Positions 16,876-25,841 of a stretch of 64,000 nt of DNA are shown here, piece after piece. This DNA is from an uncultured Kordia sp. GTDB taxonomy: Bacteria; Bacteroidota; Bacteroidia; Flavobacteriales; Flavobacteriaceae. The DNA is taken from NCBI RefSeq assembly GCF_947489565.1, contig NZ_CANLEA010000017.1, positions 1 to 64,000 of the forward strand. The letters are read 5' to 3'. The stretch's first letter is position 1. The number at the start of each line of letters is the position of its first letter. A model generated the notes under the pieces. The model saw only the letters and a list, made by a program, of their open reading frames with translations, had not been told where the DNA came from and did not search any database. Made by a program: the position numbers and the translations under genes.

Positions 16876-18375
16876 TTATTTCAAAAAAGTGATGTCTATA
16901 TTTTCTTGTTGTAATACTTCGTTTTCGAGTGCCAAATCGTATACACTTTCTTCAAAAGCAGTTTTTGTCGATTTGTCTGCTCCAATGGATAATAAATACT
17001 TTAAAACTTTTGTATTCTTCGCTTTCATTGCTGCGATGTGCAAAGGTGAAATTCCATCGTTGTTTTGCTGGTTTACATCAATTCCAAGTGACTGTACATA
17101 TTTGATGAGGTCTATATTTTCGGTATCAACAGCTATATGAAACAAGGTGTTTCCGTTAGGTTGCGGTTTCTTAAAATTGAATCCTTTTCGTTGTAACAAA
17201 GCCAGTTTTTTATGGAAGTTTTCAGGCTTTTTAGCATTGTAATTCTTCAGTAAATAGTAACCGAGATTGTTTTGTTCTTTATCTACGACATTGATATTTG
17301 CTCCTTTTTCCAATAGAAAAGCGACCACTTCTGGCGTATTACGATATACGGCATTTGATAAAGCAGATTTCCCTTCTTTGTTTTGGTGATTGATGTTTTT
17401 TGTCTGTGAAGTCAGATACCGAACGATCGCTTCTTCATTTCGGGAAGCAGCATATAACAGCGGCGTGTTTCCATCGGCATTTGCTTGATTGACGTTAACA
17501 CCATTGTCCACAAAATATTTGAAGGTTTCTAGATCTTGCGATTTATATGAAAGTGCATGCAAAGGTGTTTCTCCATCAGTTGTTGTTATGTTTGGAGGAA
17601 TTCCTAAGGAAGCTAAATATTTAAAAGTTTCCAGAGTGTTCGTTTTTCTACGCAATCCGCGACTGGCAAAAATGATCGCATTTTCTCCTTTTGTACTTAC
17701 AGATTTATAGTCAATTCCGTTGTCAATCAAACGTTTCATTAGTGGAATATTTCCTGCTTTGGCCGCATAGTTAAAAATTCCGTTACCGTTTGTATCTGTA
17801 CTTTTTAGTGAAATTCCTTTCGAAATAAAATATTCAATAATTGAATAATTTTTAGCAAAAGGTGCTACTAACAGCAATGCATTTGCGCCATCGTTATTGA
17901 CTTCTTTTGTAAAATCTGCACCATGAATGAGACAAAAATTATAAAGCTCAGTATGTAACTGACCTGTAACTGCTGCAAAGTTTGCCAAAGAATATCCGTG
18001 ACTATCAATGAGGTCCGTTTTCGCACCTTTTTCAACTAAAAATCGCATTATTTCCAGATTATCTCTGTATATCGCCCAAAATAGATACGTTCTTCCGTCA
18101 TGCGTAAGTTTGTTAACGTCATTCCCTTTTTTAGAAAGTAAATATTTAATGGTTTTGTTATCTGTTTTTTCAATAATTGCCATGGAAACTGCATCAAACA
18201 TATTCCGATCTAGTTGTGCAATGTCATTTCCGTTGGCTATTTTTTGATCAATATCTGCAATGCTTGGATTTGTTTTCCAATAGGCTCTGCTCAAAAATTC
18301 ATTGGATTGTTGTCCTAAAGCCATACCGACAAACAAAAGCAGCAAGCAAACAGGATATATTTTGATGTTTTTCAT
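16876..18375 (-). CDS. Exported ankyrin-repeat protein
   Basis: The 499-residue protein starts with a signal peptide (to about residue 22) and then consists of roughly a dozen ankyrin repeats from about 60 to 485 (GNTPLLYAASRNEEAIVRYL, GISPLHIAAMKAKNTKVLKYL). Ankyrins bind proteins; exported ones in iron operons of Bacteroidota often lie beside catalase or heme genes. It is six bases after DUF6607 and four before DUF2271, so it is part of the same transcript. Its partner may be the receptor or the PepSY reductase, but this is a guess. Confidence 0.87.
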   Translation of the reverse strand: MKNIKIYPVCLLLLFVGMALGQQSNEFLSRAYWKTNPSIADIDQKIANGNDIAQLDRNMFDAVSMAIIEKTDNKTIKYLLSKKGNDVNKLTHDGRTYLFWAIYRDNLEIMRFLVEKGAKTDLIDSHGYSLANFAAVTGQLHTELYNFCLIHGADFTKEVNNDGANALLLVAPFAKNYSIIEYFISKGISLKSTDTNGNGIFNYAAKAGNIPLMKRLIDNGIDYKSVSTKGENAIIFASRGLRRKTNTLETFKYLASLGIPPNITTTDGETPLHALSYKSQDLETFKYFVDNGVNVNQANADGNTPLLYAASRNEEAIVRYLTSQTKNINHQNKEGKSALSNAVYRNTPEVVAFLLEKGANINVVDKEQNNLGYYLLKNYNAKKPENFHKKLALLQRKGFNFKKPQPNGNTLFHIAVDTENIDLIKYVQSLGIDVNQQNNDGISPLHIAAMKAKNTKVLKYLLSIGADKSTKTAFEESVYDLALENEVLQQENIDITFLK

Positions 18376-18381
18376 AGCTTT

Positions 18382-19287
18382 TTATTTTTTTACAAAAGAT
18401 TCAATGACTTCATTGATTTCTTCTTTTTTCTTGATTTCATCCGCAAATAAATGCTTATACAATGCTTTATTATCTACTTTCGCTTCTAGTGATAAATGAG
18501 AGTTTCTTTCGTAAACCTCATTCCATTTTTCACGAACTGTTGCCCATTTTGCCTGATGTGCTTTCCACCAATCGGCAGCAGCTTTACAACGACTATCCGC
18601 CACTTTTTTATACACATTGTATCCTTTTTCGCTGGCAATGATGATGTCTTCTTTTCCTGCTTCACGAACTACTTTTAAGTTGTCTTGATCGTGAATCCAA
18701 CCGTTGTCTGTAATTTCATGTCTGTTTCCACGAACCGTTACGTTATAATCGCTTCGTTTTGTATACTCACGTCTTGGTAATGGCGCATCGGTTGTGTTTT
18801 CCCAAAAGCTTTTTCCGTCTACATGAACCCAAGTTCCTGAGCCTTCATATCGCGGACTGTCATCTACTTGAAATACCTTTTGTGTCCATTGTTTTTTGAC
18901 ATCAGCTTTTGATTTTTCTTCAAAAAGCCAGTTATTATCTCCGTTGTACATATAAAAATCGGTATTTTCATACAGCCAATCTTGTCGCCAATGTTTTACA
19001 ATATGTGGTTTTGCTGGATTTCCTACTTGTAATAAATGTTGGATAGATATTTTATTCTTTTCATCTACAACCAATTCTGCCCATTCCAAGCCTTTGGCAA
19101 TTTTTGTTTCAGATGGTTTGTATAATGAATCTTGATCGTACTGAAATGTTTCTGCAAAGTTGAAAGTAACTTCAAAACAACCACACATTTCTTTGATGGC
19201 GTTTCGGTCTTTCTTCTTTTTACTTTGTGCCTGTGTAATACCGATACATGCAAACGACATTACAATTAATATTGCGATTTTTTTCAT
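18382..19287 (-). CDS. DUF6607 family exported protein
   Basis: The 301-residue protein has a signal peptide (ITQAQ near residue 21) and a single Cys pair (CGC, 35-37) at the start of the mature domain. It has many Trp residues (HWRQDWLYENTDFY, DNNWLFEEK, WVHVDGKSFWENT), a pattern I match to DUF6607, a family common in marine Bacteroidota and Proteobacteria next to TonB receptors and HmuY-like proteins. Its role is undefined, though Trp/Cys-rich surfaces would suit porphyrin or metal binding. Ten bases separate it from the HmuY-like gene. Confidence 0.82.
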   Translation of the reverse strand: MKKIAILIVMSFACIGITQAQSKKKKDRNAIKEMCGCFEVTFNFAETFQYDQDSLYKPSETKIAKGLEWAELVVDEKNKISIQHLLQVGNPAKPHIVKHWRQDWLYENTDFYMYNGDNNWLFEEKSKADVKKQWTQKVFQVDDSPRYEGSGTWVHVDGKSFWENTTDAPLPRREYTKRSDYNVTVRGNRHEITDNGWIHDQDNLKVVREAGKEDIIIASEKGYNVYKKVADSRCKAAADWWKAHQAKWATVREKWNEVYERNSHLSLEAKVDNKALYKHLFADEIKKKEEINEVIESFVKK

Positions 19288-19297
19288 GAGGATTGAT

Positions 19298-19927
19298 TTA
19301 GAAGTTAGTCACATTGTCATTAGGTTGATACACATAATTAAAAGTGAAGTAGCGGCTTTCATCTACAAAGGCATCCGGATTGTCTGGTGCGTCTTTGTAA
19401 TAGCTTAAGATTTCTAATTTTGCATACTTTCCGTCGTGTGTACGTACGACTAGTATTTTTCCTGGTGTTGGATTAATTAAATGTGTTGGCGGACCAGCAT
19501 ATGTATACCAACCATTTCCGCTTCCTGTAGCAATAGCATAACTAGTAGTGCTATCTTGCACTAAGTTTTCAGAGCTTACCTCAGTTACAGAACTCAGAGT
19601 TCCATCGGCAATATATACCGCGGCATTTCCTGTACGTGCAGGTTCATCGGTAGTTCCTAAAGAAGCGCCTCCATTAATAATGATAGAAGTTCCTCTAAAA
19701 GCAATATCCCAATCAGTTTCGCTTGTAGTAGTTTCGCCAGTAGCAAAATTAAACTTGGCAAAAGTTCCTGAAACAGGTTGTCCTTGACCTCCATTTTGTG
19801 GTGCGTGTAAATTGTTGATCGTTTCTGAATTTACAGGTAGTAATTGCGTCGTTGCGTCGTCGTCATTGCTACAAGCAACGAATCCTATACTTAGTAAGAT
19901 TAAGGTTAAAAATTTGATGGTTTTCAT
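19298..19927 (-). CDS. HmuY-like heme-binding lipoprotein
   Basis: The 209-residue lipoprotein (lipobox FVACS, Cys at 19) resembles HmuY, the Porphyromonas hemophore that takes heme from host proteins and hands it to the TonB receptor HmuR. Support comes from TSETDWDIAFRGTSIIING near 75-95 (W-D-I-A-F is typical) and from HDGKYAKLEILSYYKD followed by YFTFNYVYQ at the end. The heme-ligating His pair of P. gingivalis HmuY is not obvious, so the ligand could be another iron chelate. It lies 18 bases after the receptor gene. Confidence 0.85.
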   Translation of the reverse strand: MKTIKFLTLILLSIGFVACSNDDDATTQLLPVNSETINNLHAPQNGGQGQPVSGTFAKFNFATGETTTSETDWDIAFRGTSIIINGGASLGTTDEPARTGNAAVYIADGTLSSVTEVSSENLVQDSTTSYAIATGSGNGWYTYAGPPTHLINPTPGKILVVRTHDGKYAKLEILSYYKDAPDNPDAFVDESRYFTFNYVYQPNDNVTNF

Positions 19928-19945
19928 GATAAATTGTATTAGTAA

Positions 19946-22033
19946 TTAGAATTGAATTGTTAGGTTTCCGTAAATAATACGGCCAGCGATATTGCTGATA
20001 TTTTGCGGATCGGTAAAGTCAAACAAATTGTCAACTCCTACACCGAATGTATAATTGTCATATATCGTTTTGTTAACGGCAAAGTCCCAAATAGCATATC
20101 CATTTACGAAGTCATCATAGTTGTCCAAATAGCCGTTTCCGTTTGCATCGCTAATTCCGTATTTACTACGATAAACGGCTCTTAGATTTGTGTTGAGATT
20201 CCATTTAGGAATGCTGTAAAACAGTTTTCCATTTGCCATATGTCGAGAACGATTGAACAAGCCGAAATAGTCGGAAGTTTCTAACTGAAAAGAAGGCGAA
20301 TTGGTGCTTTCTCTGGCAAATACTTCTCCATTGTCAAAAGCTTCTTTTGCAGCTTTATCTTTCGCAAACAACAATTGATATCCTGCGGAAAATTTTAGAT
20401 TTTCAATTATTTTCCAAGTGCTTGAAAACTCCAAACCTTGTGTGTACACTTCATTGATGTTTGTATAACTAAATACATTTTGCCCGTTGGTTTTATTGGC
20501 AATAATTCTGGTGTCGATTAAATCGTCAATGGTATTTCTGAAAAAATTGAGTTGTACAGACAGTTTGGAAGTCGGTTTATAATCGAATCCAATATTGATG
20601 GCGAGCGAACTTTCAGGTTTCAATTCATCAGAAAATGCACTTACAGGAACCAATTGATTGGCAATTTGTCCTTCGGCATCTAACTGTGCAATGGCATCAG
20701 CAACCGCATTGTATCCTAGCACAGTATATCCAACCGTTGCATTGGTGAAATTGAAATATAGTTGTCTAAAATCGGGTGCTTTAAAACCGTATCCGGCTGA
20801 ACCTTTGACAGCTAGTTTTGGATTGATTTCATAGCGAAGTGCTAGTTTTGGACTGAACTGTGAAGCGTATACATTATGATTATCGAATCGTGCGCCCACA
20901 ATTACATTTAACTTTTCTAACGGATTTCCATCGTATTGTACATACGCATACGGCGCTTTAAACTTTGGTGTTTTACTAAAAAATGTTCGATCTAAGGTTT
21001 CATACGTATATCCAATTCCGCCAATGTATGAAGCTTTCTCAGAAGCTTTGTACACAGTTCGTATTTCTGGACGAATCATATTTTGATCGAAAGAAGCACC
21101 ACTGAAAGTTGTATTATCAGTAATGTCATCTAAAAATTCGGAAGCATAGTAATTTGTGCTGTATACTTCTAAGGTACTTTGCCATTTATCATTAAACGTA
21201 TGATTTAATTTTGCATGCACATTCCATTCGTTTACCCTACTTTCTCCTTGCAAAGTTTCAGAAGCAATATTGTCTTGTTGTTGTGTGAAGATTCTACCAG
21301 AAAAAAGAAGAGCTGTTTTTTCAGAAAATTGATACGTTGCTTTTGATGAAATGGTGTAATTCTCAAACGGTTCAACAGTATTGGAAACTGTGTTATTCGT
21401 CAAATTGTAACCGTCGCTACTGTAGCGATTTACAAATCCGGAAATGCTGAATCTGTCATTTTTGTAGCCAATATCGGCACGTGTATCGTAGGTTTCAAAC
21501 GAAGCTGTTCGTTGTTGAATGCTTCCGTTGATACCATATTTTGGAGTTTCCGTAATAATATTGATCACGCCACCAAGTGCTTCATTTCCATATAGAGAGG
21601 AAGAAGCGCCTTTTATAATTTCAATTTGTTTGATGTTTCCAACCGTAATTCTATCTACATCCAACGTTCCTGCAGAACGGCCAATGAGTGGAACTCCATC
21701 AATCAAAATAAGTGTATAAGCAGAATCTAAACCCTGCATTTGGATGCCTTCTCCGCCACCAAAATCAGGAACAGTAATCAAGCCACTTTGTTCGTTTAAA
21801 ATGTCGCTCAAACGCACTGCATTGATGGCTTTTAAGTCTTTTTTAGAAACAATAGTAGCTGGTAAAGGAAGTGAAGATAATTGACGCTTTGTTCTGGTTG
21901 CTGTGATGACCACATCTTCTAAAGCTTCAGTTTTCAGCGAATCTTTTTCGGTAGTATTTGATTGTTGTGCATTTAAAATTCCAGCGATAAACATCAAAAA
22001 ACAAACAAGAATATTATTTTTATTTAGACTCAT
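19946..22033 (-). CDS. TonB-dependent outer-membrane receptor
   Basis: The 695-residue protein has a signal peptide, a TonB-box-like segment (EDVVITATR, about 39-47), a plug domain (to about 165, with SSLYGNEALGGVINI) and a 22-strand-type barrel ending in GNLTIQF with the terminal Phe needed for BAM insertion. It imports a chelate across the outer membrane using TonB energy. With an HmuY-like partner downstream, heme or a related iron compound is the likely substrate. It is the first gene of the seven-gene operon and has a fitting promoter at 22051-22076. Confidence 0.93.
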   Translation of the reverse strand: MSLNKNNILVCFLMFIAGILNAQQSNTTEKDSLKTEALEDVVITATRTKRQLSSLPLPATIVSKKDLKAINAVRLSDILNEQSGLITVPDFGGGEGIQMQGLDSAYTLILIDGVPLIGRSAGTLDVDRITVGNIKQIEIIKGASSSLYGNEALGGVINIITETPKYGINGSIQQRTASFETYDTRADIGYKNDRFSISGFVNRYSSDGYNLTNNTVSNTVEPFENYTISSKATYQFSEKTALLFSGRIFTQQQDNIASETLQGESRVNEWNVHAKLNHTFNDKWQSTLEVYSTNYYASEFLDDITDNTTFSGASFDQNMIRPEIRTVYKASEKASYIGGIGYTYETLDRTFFSKTPKFKAPYAYVQYDGNPLEKLNVIVGARFDNHNVYASQFSPKLALRYEINPKLAVKGSAGYGFKAPDFRQLYFNFTNATVGYTVLGYNAVADAIAQLDAEGQIANQLVPVSAFSDELKPESSLAINIGFDYKPTSKLSVQLNFFRNTIDDLIDTRIIANKTNGQNVFSYTNINEVYTQGLEFSSTWKIIENLKFSAGYQLLFAKDKAAKEAFDNGEVFARESTNSPSFQLETSDYFGLFNRSRHMANGKLFYSIPKWNLNTNLRAVYRSKYGISDANGNGYLDNYDDFVNGYAIWDFAVNKTIYDNYTFGVGVDNLFDFTDPQNISNIAGRIIYGNLTIQF

Positions 22034-22050
22034 TATATTTAATTTGAATG

Positions 22051-22076
22051 CAAATATATATTTTATTTTAATTCAA
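22051..22076 (-). promoter_or_regulatory. Promoter of the heme/iron uptake operon
   Basis: On the minus strand TTG (22076-22074) lies 15 bp before TATATTTG (22058-22051), a full -7 match about 18 bases before the receptor start. The region is very AT-rich; no clear Fur-type palindrome was identified. Confidence 0.45.
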
Positions 22077-22176
22077 TCTAAATAAGCATAAACAATTTTT
22101 ACAAGAAATTTTTATCATCAAAAAGATGAAATGGGGAAGGAGAAGTGTTACCCAATGATAGTTAGGTACATACAAA

Positions 22177-22204
22177 AAAAGACCGCTAACAGTAGCGGTC
22201 TTTT
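22177..22204. terminator. Terminator downstream of the HU/SPOR gene
   Basis: AAAAGACCGCTA pairs with TAGCGGTCTTTT around a four-base loop, with poly-A and poly-T flanks. It follows the minus-strand gene ending at 22228 and isolates it from the receptor operon. Confidence 0.88.
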
Positions 22205-22227
22205 ATAAATGTATATTTGTAAAATTC

Positions 22228-23190
22228 TTATTTCGTAACGAGTAACCAAGCTTCTGGCGCTTTGGTTTGTTTTATTTTTGCCAATGCTGTTACAGCTTCA
22301 GCACGTGTAGAAAAACTTGCGTATGATACTTGGTGTAAACCATAACGGTTTTGACCTAGTAGTTCGGCATCAAAACCATCTGCTTGCAATTCAGCTACTT
22401 TTTCATGTGCATTTCCTTCAATTCTAAACGCACCTGCTACCACATGATAGTTTTGTACTTCTTTAGCAACTTGTAGTTTTATTGATGGCAATTCTACAGG
22501 ATTTGTGCTAAAAAACGTTGCCTGTTGAATGTACTTGTCAATTGATTTTTTTGCTTTGCCATCTTCAACAATTTGTTGTTGTTCTTGCTGTGTCTTGCTG
22601 TATTCGTTAAATCCAAAAACACCTGCGGTTAAAATAATAGCTGCAGCTGCGGCGTATGTCCAAGGAAAACGTCTGCGACGTGTTTCTTCAACAATTGGTA
22701 ACGGAATGGCTTCTTCAACTTCCTCTTGAACTACTATAGGACGTATTTCCTCTCTAACTTCTTCAACAACTCTACTTATTTCCGAAGAAACAAACGATGA
22801 AAGTCCAAATGATGAGGTTAGGTAATTCAGTTGATACGATGGTTCAAATTGTATTTTTCCTTCTACATTTAAAGAAAGATCACCAATATTTTCAAGCGAA
22901 ATAATTTCAGAATTATTTAAGTCTTTTTTCCATGTATCTACTTCCGAAAGTACTTTTTGTAGCGTACTTTCATAATCTTCCTTTGTAAGATCTGCAATGT
23001 ATTTTACCAACAAACCATCATTGGAGTTCAATTGTGCATTGAATGACAATTCTTTGGTTGGTGGATAAAAGGCATTGGTCGTATGATGTACTTGCGCTCC
23101 TTTTCGTTGCGTTAAAAAGGCACCGAAGTTAGGCACAGTGACACATTCGTATCTGTATAAAAGGTCGCTTATGTATAATTCTAATCTCAT
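22228..23190 (-). CDS. HU-like (CCDC81) and SPOR domain membrane protein
   Basis: The 320-residue protein has an N-terminal HU/CCDC81-like domain (1-110, starting RLELYISDLLYRYECVTVPNFGAF), a membrane span (about 177-195, YAAAAAIILTAGVFGF), a linker and a C-terminal SPOR domain (about 245-320). SPOR domains bind denuded peptidoglycan at the division site. The arrangement is common in Bacteroidota and points to a division or cell-wall role, with the HU-like part in the cytoplasm. It has its own promoter and terminator. Confidence 0.87.
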   Translation of the reverse strand: MRLELYISDLLYRYECVTVPNFGAFLTQRKGAQVHHTTNAFYPPTKELSFNAQLNSNDGLLVKYIADLTKEDYESTLQKVLSEVDTWKKDLNNSEIISLENIGDLSLNVEGKIQFEPSYQLNYLTSSFGLSSFVSSEISRVVEEVREEIRPIVVQEEVEEAIPLPIVEETRRRRFPWTYAAAAAIILTAGVFGFNEYSKTQQEQQQIVEDGKAKKSIDKYIQQATFFSTNPVELPSIKLQVAKEVQNYHVVAGAFRIEGNAHEKVAELQADGFDAELLGQNRYGLHQVSYASFSTRAEAVTALAKIKQTKAPEAWLLVTK

Positions 23191-23195
23191 TAAAA

Positions 23196-23221
23196 CAAAG
23201 TTAGGAAAATTTTGAAGCCAA
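23196..23221 (-). promoter_or_regulatory. Promoter of the HU/SPOR gene
   Basis: On the minus strand TTG (23221-23219) and TAACTTTG (23203-23196) are 15 bp apart. The -7 box is a full match to TAnnTTTG and sits five bases from the start codon, implying a very short or absent leader. Confidence 0.4.
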
Positions 23222-23469
23222 TAAAATATCGACGTAACTTTTTATTAACATTAGGTTTTTAGCGGTATGAATCAACAATTTAAATCGTATAATTTTTCTT
23301 TTTTCATGTTGAAATCAGCTCTTAATACAACTATTTATATGCTGATGACAATTTTAAAACGGAAAGAAGGTATGTAAAAATGGACATTTTTGTTGTCTTA
23401 AAAACTTTATATACGTCTCATTAATCTTTTAAAAATCCTGTAATTTTAGTAGCTTAATTTGAAACGAAT

Positions 23470-24576
23470 ATGAATTCTGAAGAAGAATTAATATATGCAC
23501 TTGCGTTGCAAAAAACCGCAAAAATTGGCGATGTTATTGCAAAAAGGTTGATAAAACATTGTGGAAGCGCAACAGCTGTACTGAAAGAAAAGAAAGAAAA
23601 CTTACGAAAGATAGATGGAATTGGCACGTATATTCTAGCCGATTTACAGAATGCAGCACATATAAAAGCTGCTGAAAACGAATTAAAATTTATTCAAAAA
23701 GAAAACATTCAAACGCATTACTTTTTGGATGAAAGTTATCCAACACGTTTACAACATTGTGCAGATAGTCCTATTATATTGTTTCAAAAGGGAAATGCCA
23801 ATTTGAACGCTTCCAAAATGATCAGTATTGTTGGAACGCGAAAAGCTACGAGTTATGGAAAACAATTCTGTGAAGAATTGATAGCTAATTTGTCACCATT
23901 GCAACCTACAATTGTTTCTGGTTTTGCCTACGGAATTGATATTGTAGCACAACGCGCAGCGATTAAAAATGACATTCCAACCATAGGTTGTTTGGCGCAT
24001 GGTTTGAATCAAATATATCCAAAAGAACATCGCCGTTATATGCAATCGGTACAAGAAAACGGTGCTTTTGTGACTGATTTTTGGAGTACATCCAATCCGG
24101 ATAGAGAAAATTTTTTAAAAAGAAATCGCTTGATTGCAGGAATGACACAAGCCACCATTGTGATTGAATCTGCCGAAAAAGGAGGAAGTTTGGTGACGGC
24201 ACATATTGCCAATTCATACAATAGAGATGTGTTTGCAGTGCCAGGCAGAGTAGGTGATTCGCAAAGTATTGGTTGCAATAACTTAATCAAACAACAACGC
24301 GCACATATTTTAACGTCTGCAGCAGATATTGTGTATCTTTTAGGTTGGGAATTGGAAGTTGAGTCGTTTCAACCTGTACAAAAACAGTTATTTGTCGATT
24401 TAAATCCCGAAGAAGCCATTATTCATTCATATTTACAAGAAAAAGGACAAACATTATTAGATCGTATTGCCTTAGAATGTAAATTGCCGATTCATAAAAT
24501 CACGCCTATTTTATTGCAACTCGAAATGAAAGGAGTTGTAAAACCATTGCCGGGCAAATTGTTTGAAGCAATATAA
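23470..24576 (+). CDS. dprA: DNA-processing protein DprA
   Basis: The 368-residue protein loads RecA onto incoming single-stranded DNA during natural transformation. An N-terminal helix-hairpin-helix-like region (about 40-65, LRKIDGIGTYI) precedes the Rossmann-like DprA domain (about 80-290), seen in SIVGTRKATSYGK, GFAYGIDIVAQRAA and AVPGRVGDSQSIGCNNLI. A winged-helix C-terminus (about 305-368) ends in GVVKPLPGKLFEA. Length is normal. A Crp-like regulator follows after 11 bases. Confidence 0.95.
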   Translation: MNSEEELIYALALQKTAKIGDVIAKRLIKHCGSATAVLKEKKENLRKIDGIGTYILADLQNAAHIKAAENELKFIQKENIQTHYFLDESYPTRLQHCADSPIILFQKGNANLNASKMISIVGTRKATSYGKQFCEELIANLSPLQPTIVSGFAYGIDIVAQRAAIKNDIPTIGCLAHGLNQIYPKEHRRYMQSVQENGAFVTDFWSTSNPDRENFLKRNRLIAGMTQATIVIESAEKGGSLVTAHIANSYNRDVFAVPGRVGDSQSIGCNNLIKQQRAHILTSAADIVYLLGWELEVESFQPVQKQLFVDLNPEEAIIHSYLQEKGQTLLDRIALECKLPIHKITPILLQLEMKGVVKPLPGKLFEAI

Positions 24577-24587
24577 AACTCAAAAAT

Positions 24588-25124
24588 ATGAATCCAATTT
24601 CAACATTGATTGACCGAATACATGATGAAGATCTTTGGTATAAAGAAATCACTTTAGAGCGCAATGAATACTTAAAAGTAAAAGGCACTGTTGATACTAA
24701 TATGTATTTAGTAAAAAGTGGAAGCCTGCGTATTTTTGTAATTGATGAATTTGAAGAGCAAACCATTCGTTTTGGATATCGAAATAATTTGATAGCAGCT
24801 TTAGATTCTTTTTTAAATGGAAAACCATCTGAATTTTACATTCAAGCACTTAAAAAAACAACCGTAAAAGCGATTCGTAAAGAAGATTATATCAACTTCA
24901 TTAATGCATCAACTGAAAATAGAAAATTGTGGTTGGCAATTTTAGAAAGTTTTGTGCTGCAACAAATGGAAAGAGAACGAGATATTCTTACATCTTCACC
25001 TTTAGAAAGGTATCATAGAGTTTTGCAGCGAAGTCCGCAGTTGTTCCAAGAAATACCTCATAAGTATATTGCTTCATATTTACGAATGACTCCTGAAACA
25101 CTTTCAAGAATTAAAAAATCTTAA
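24588..25124 (+). CDS. Crp/Fnr-family transcriptional regulator
   Basis: The 178-residue protein has a cyclic-nucleotide-binding-like beta barrel (about 20-115, with KSGSLRIFVIDEFEEQTIRF) and a short C-terminal helix-turn-helix (IPHKYIASYLRMTPETLSRI, about 155-175). The cAMP-contacting residues of true CRP are not seen, so the ligand is unknown. It may share a transcript with dprA. Such short Crp-like proteins are frequent in flavobacteria and often act on an adjacent gene, here perhaps the DinB gene. Confidence 0.85.
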   Translation: MNPISTLIDRIHDEDLWYKEITLERNEYLKVKGTVDTNMYLVKSGSLRIFVIDEFEEQTIRFGYRNNLIAALDSFLNGKPSEFYIQALKKTTVKAIRKEDYINFINASTENRKLWLAILESFVLQQMERERDILTSSPLERYHRVLQRSPQLFQEIPHKYIASYLRMTPETLSRIKKS

Positions 25125-25177
25125 TTTGAATCAATTTTTTTGAACTAGTTGATACTGAAATTTGTCATAAAAAAACA

Positions 25178-25738
25178 ATGGTATCAACATCAAATCAATT
25201 ATTACAAAATTTATTAGAGCTTACACGAGCGAATATCAACACGATTGAAAGCTTTAAGAGCCAACCGATAAGCTCTTTAAACTGGAAACAAAATCCGCAA
25301 AGTTGGAGCGTTTTGGAATGTATAGCACATTTAAACCGATATGGTGATTTTTATATTCCTGAAATCACGAAGAGAATAGCGAATTCAAAGTATAAAAACT
25401 CAGAAGTTTTTAAAAGCAATTGGCTTGGAAACTATTTTAGTAAATCAGTTGCTTACAAAGAGAATTTAAACAAAATGAAAACATTTAAATCTATGAATCC
25501 TCTGAATTCAAAGCTAACTGCTGAGACTCTTGAAATTTTTATTAGCCAGCAACATCAAATCATTGATTTATTGAGCAAAGCAAAACATGTAAATTTAGAT
25601 AAAACTAAAACGGCAATTTCTATTTCAAAATTTATCAAATTAAGACTAGGAGATACTTTTAGGGTGATAATATATCATAATGAGCGTCATATAAAACAAG
25701 CAGAGAAAACTTTTTATTTAGCAACACAAGCAGTCTAA
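25178..25738 (+). CDS. DinB family protein
   Basis: The 186-residue protein fits the DinB/YfiT four-helix family: the opening NLLELTRANINTIESF, then QNPQSWSVLECIAHLNRYG (about 46-64) with the first metal-type His, and the C-terminal VIIYHNERHIKQ with a second His pair. These proteins bind a divalent metal and act as thiol-dependent transferases or have unknown roles. It lies 53 bases after the Crp-like gene. Confidence 0.85.
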   Translation: MVSTSNQLLQNLLELTRANINTIESFKSQPISSLNWKQNPQSWSVLECIAHLNRYGDFYIPEITKRIANSKYKNSEVFKSNWLGNYFSKSVAYKENLNKMKTFKSMNPLNSKLTAETLEIFISQQHQIIDLLSKAKHVNLDKTKTAISISKFIKLRLGDTFRVIIYHNERHIKQAEKTFYLATQAV

Positions 25739-25780
25739 TCTTATTTAAAAAAAACTCTTCTTATTTGATATTTAGTTTGT

Positions 25781-25788
25781 TATGTTTG
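25781..25788 (+). promoter_or_regulatory. -7 box of the peptidase gene
   Basis: TATGTTTG matches TAnnTTTG fully and lies 53 bases before the ATG at 25842. No clear -33 TTTG is found at the usual distance (the nearest is 13 bp away). Confidence 0.35.
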
Positions 25789-25841
25789 AAAAGTGTTCAG
25801 TATTTACTTATATTTAATACATAAAAATAACAACCAACACC

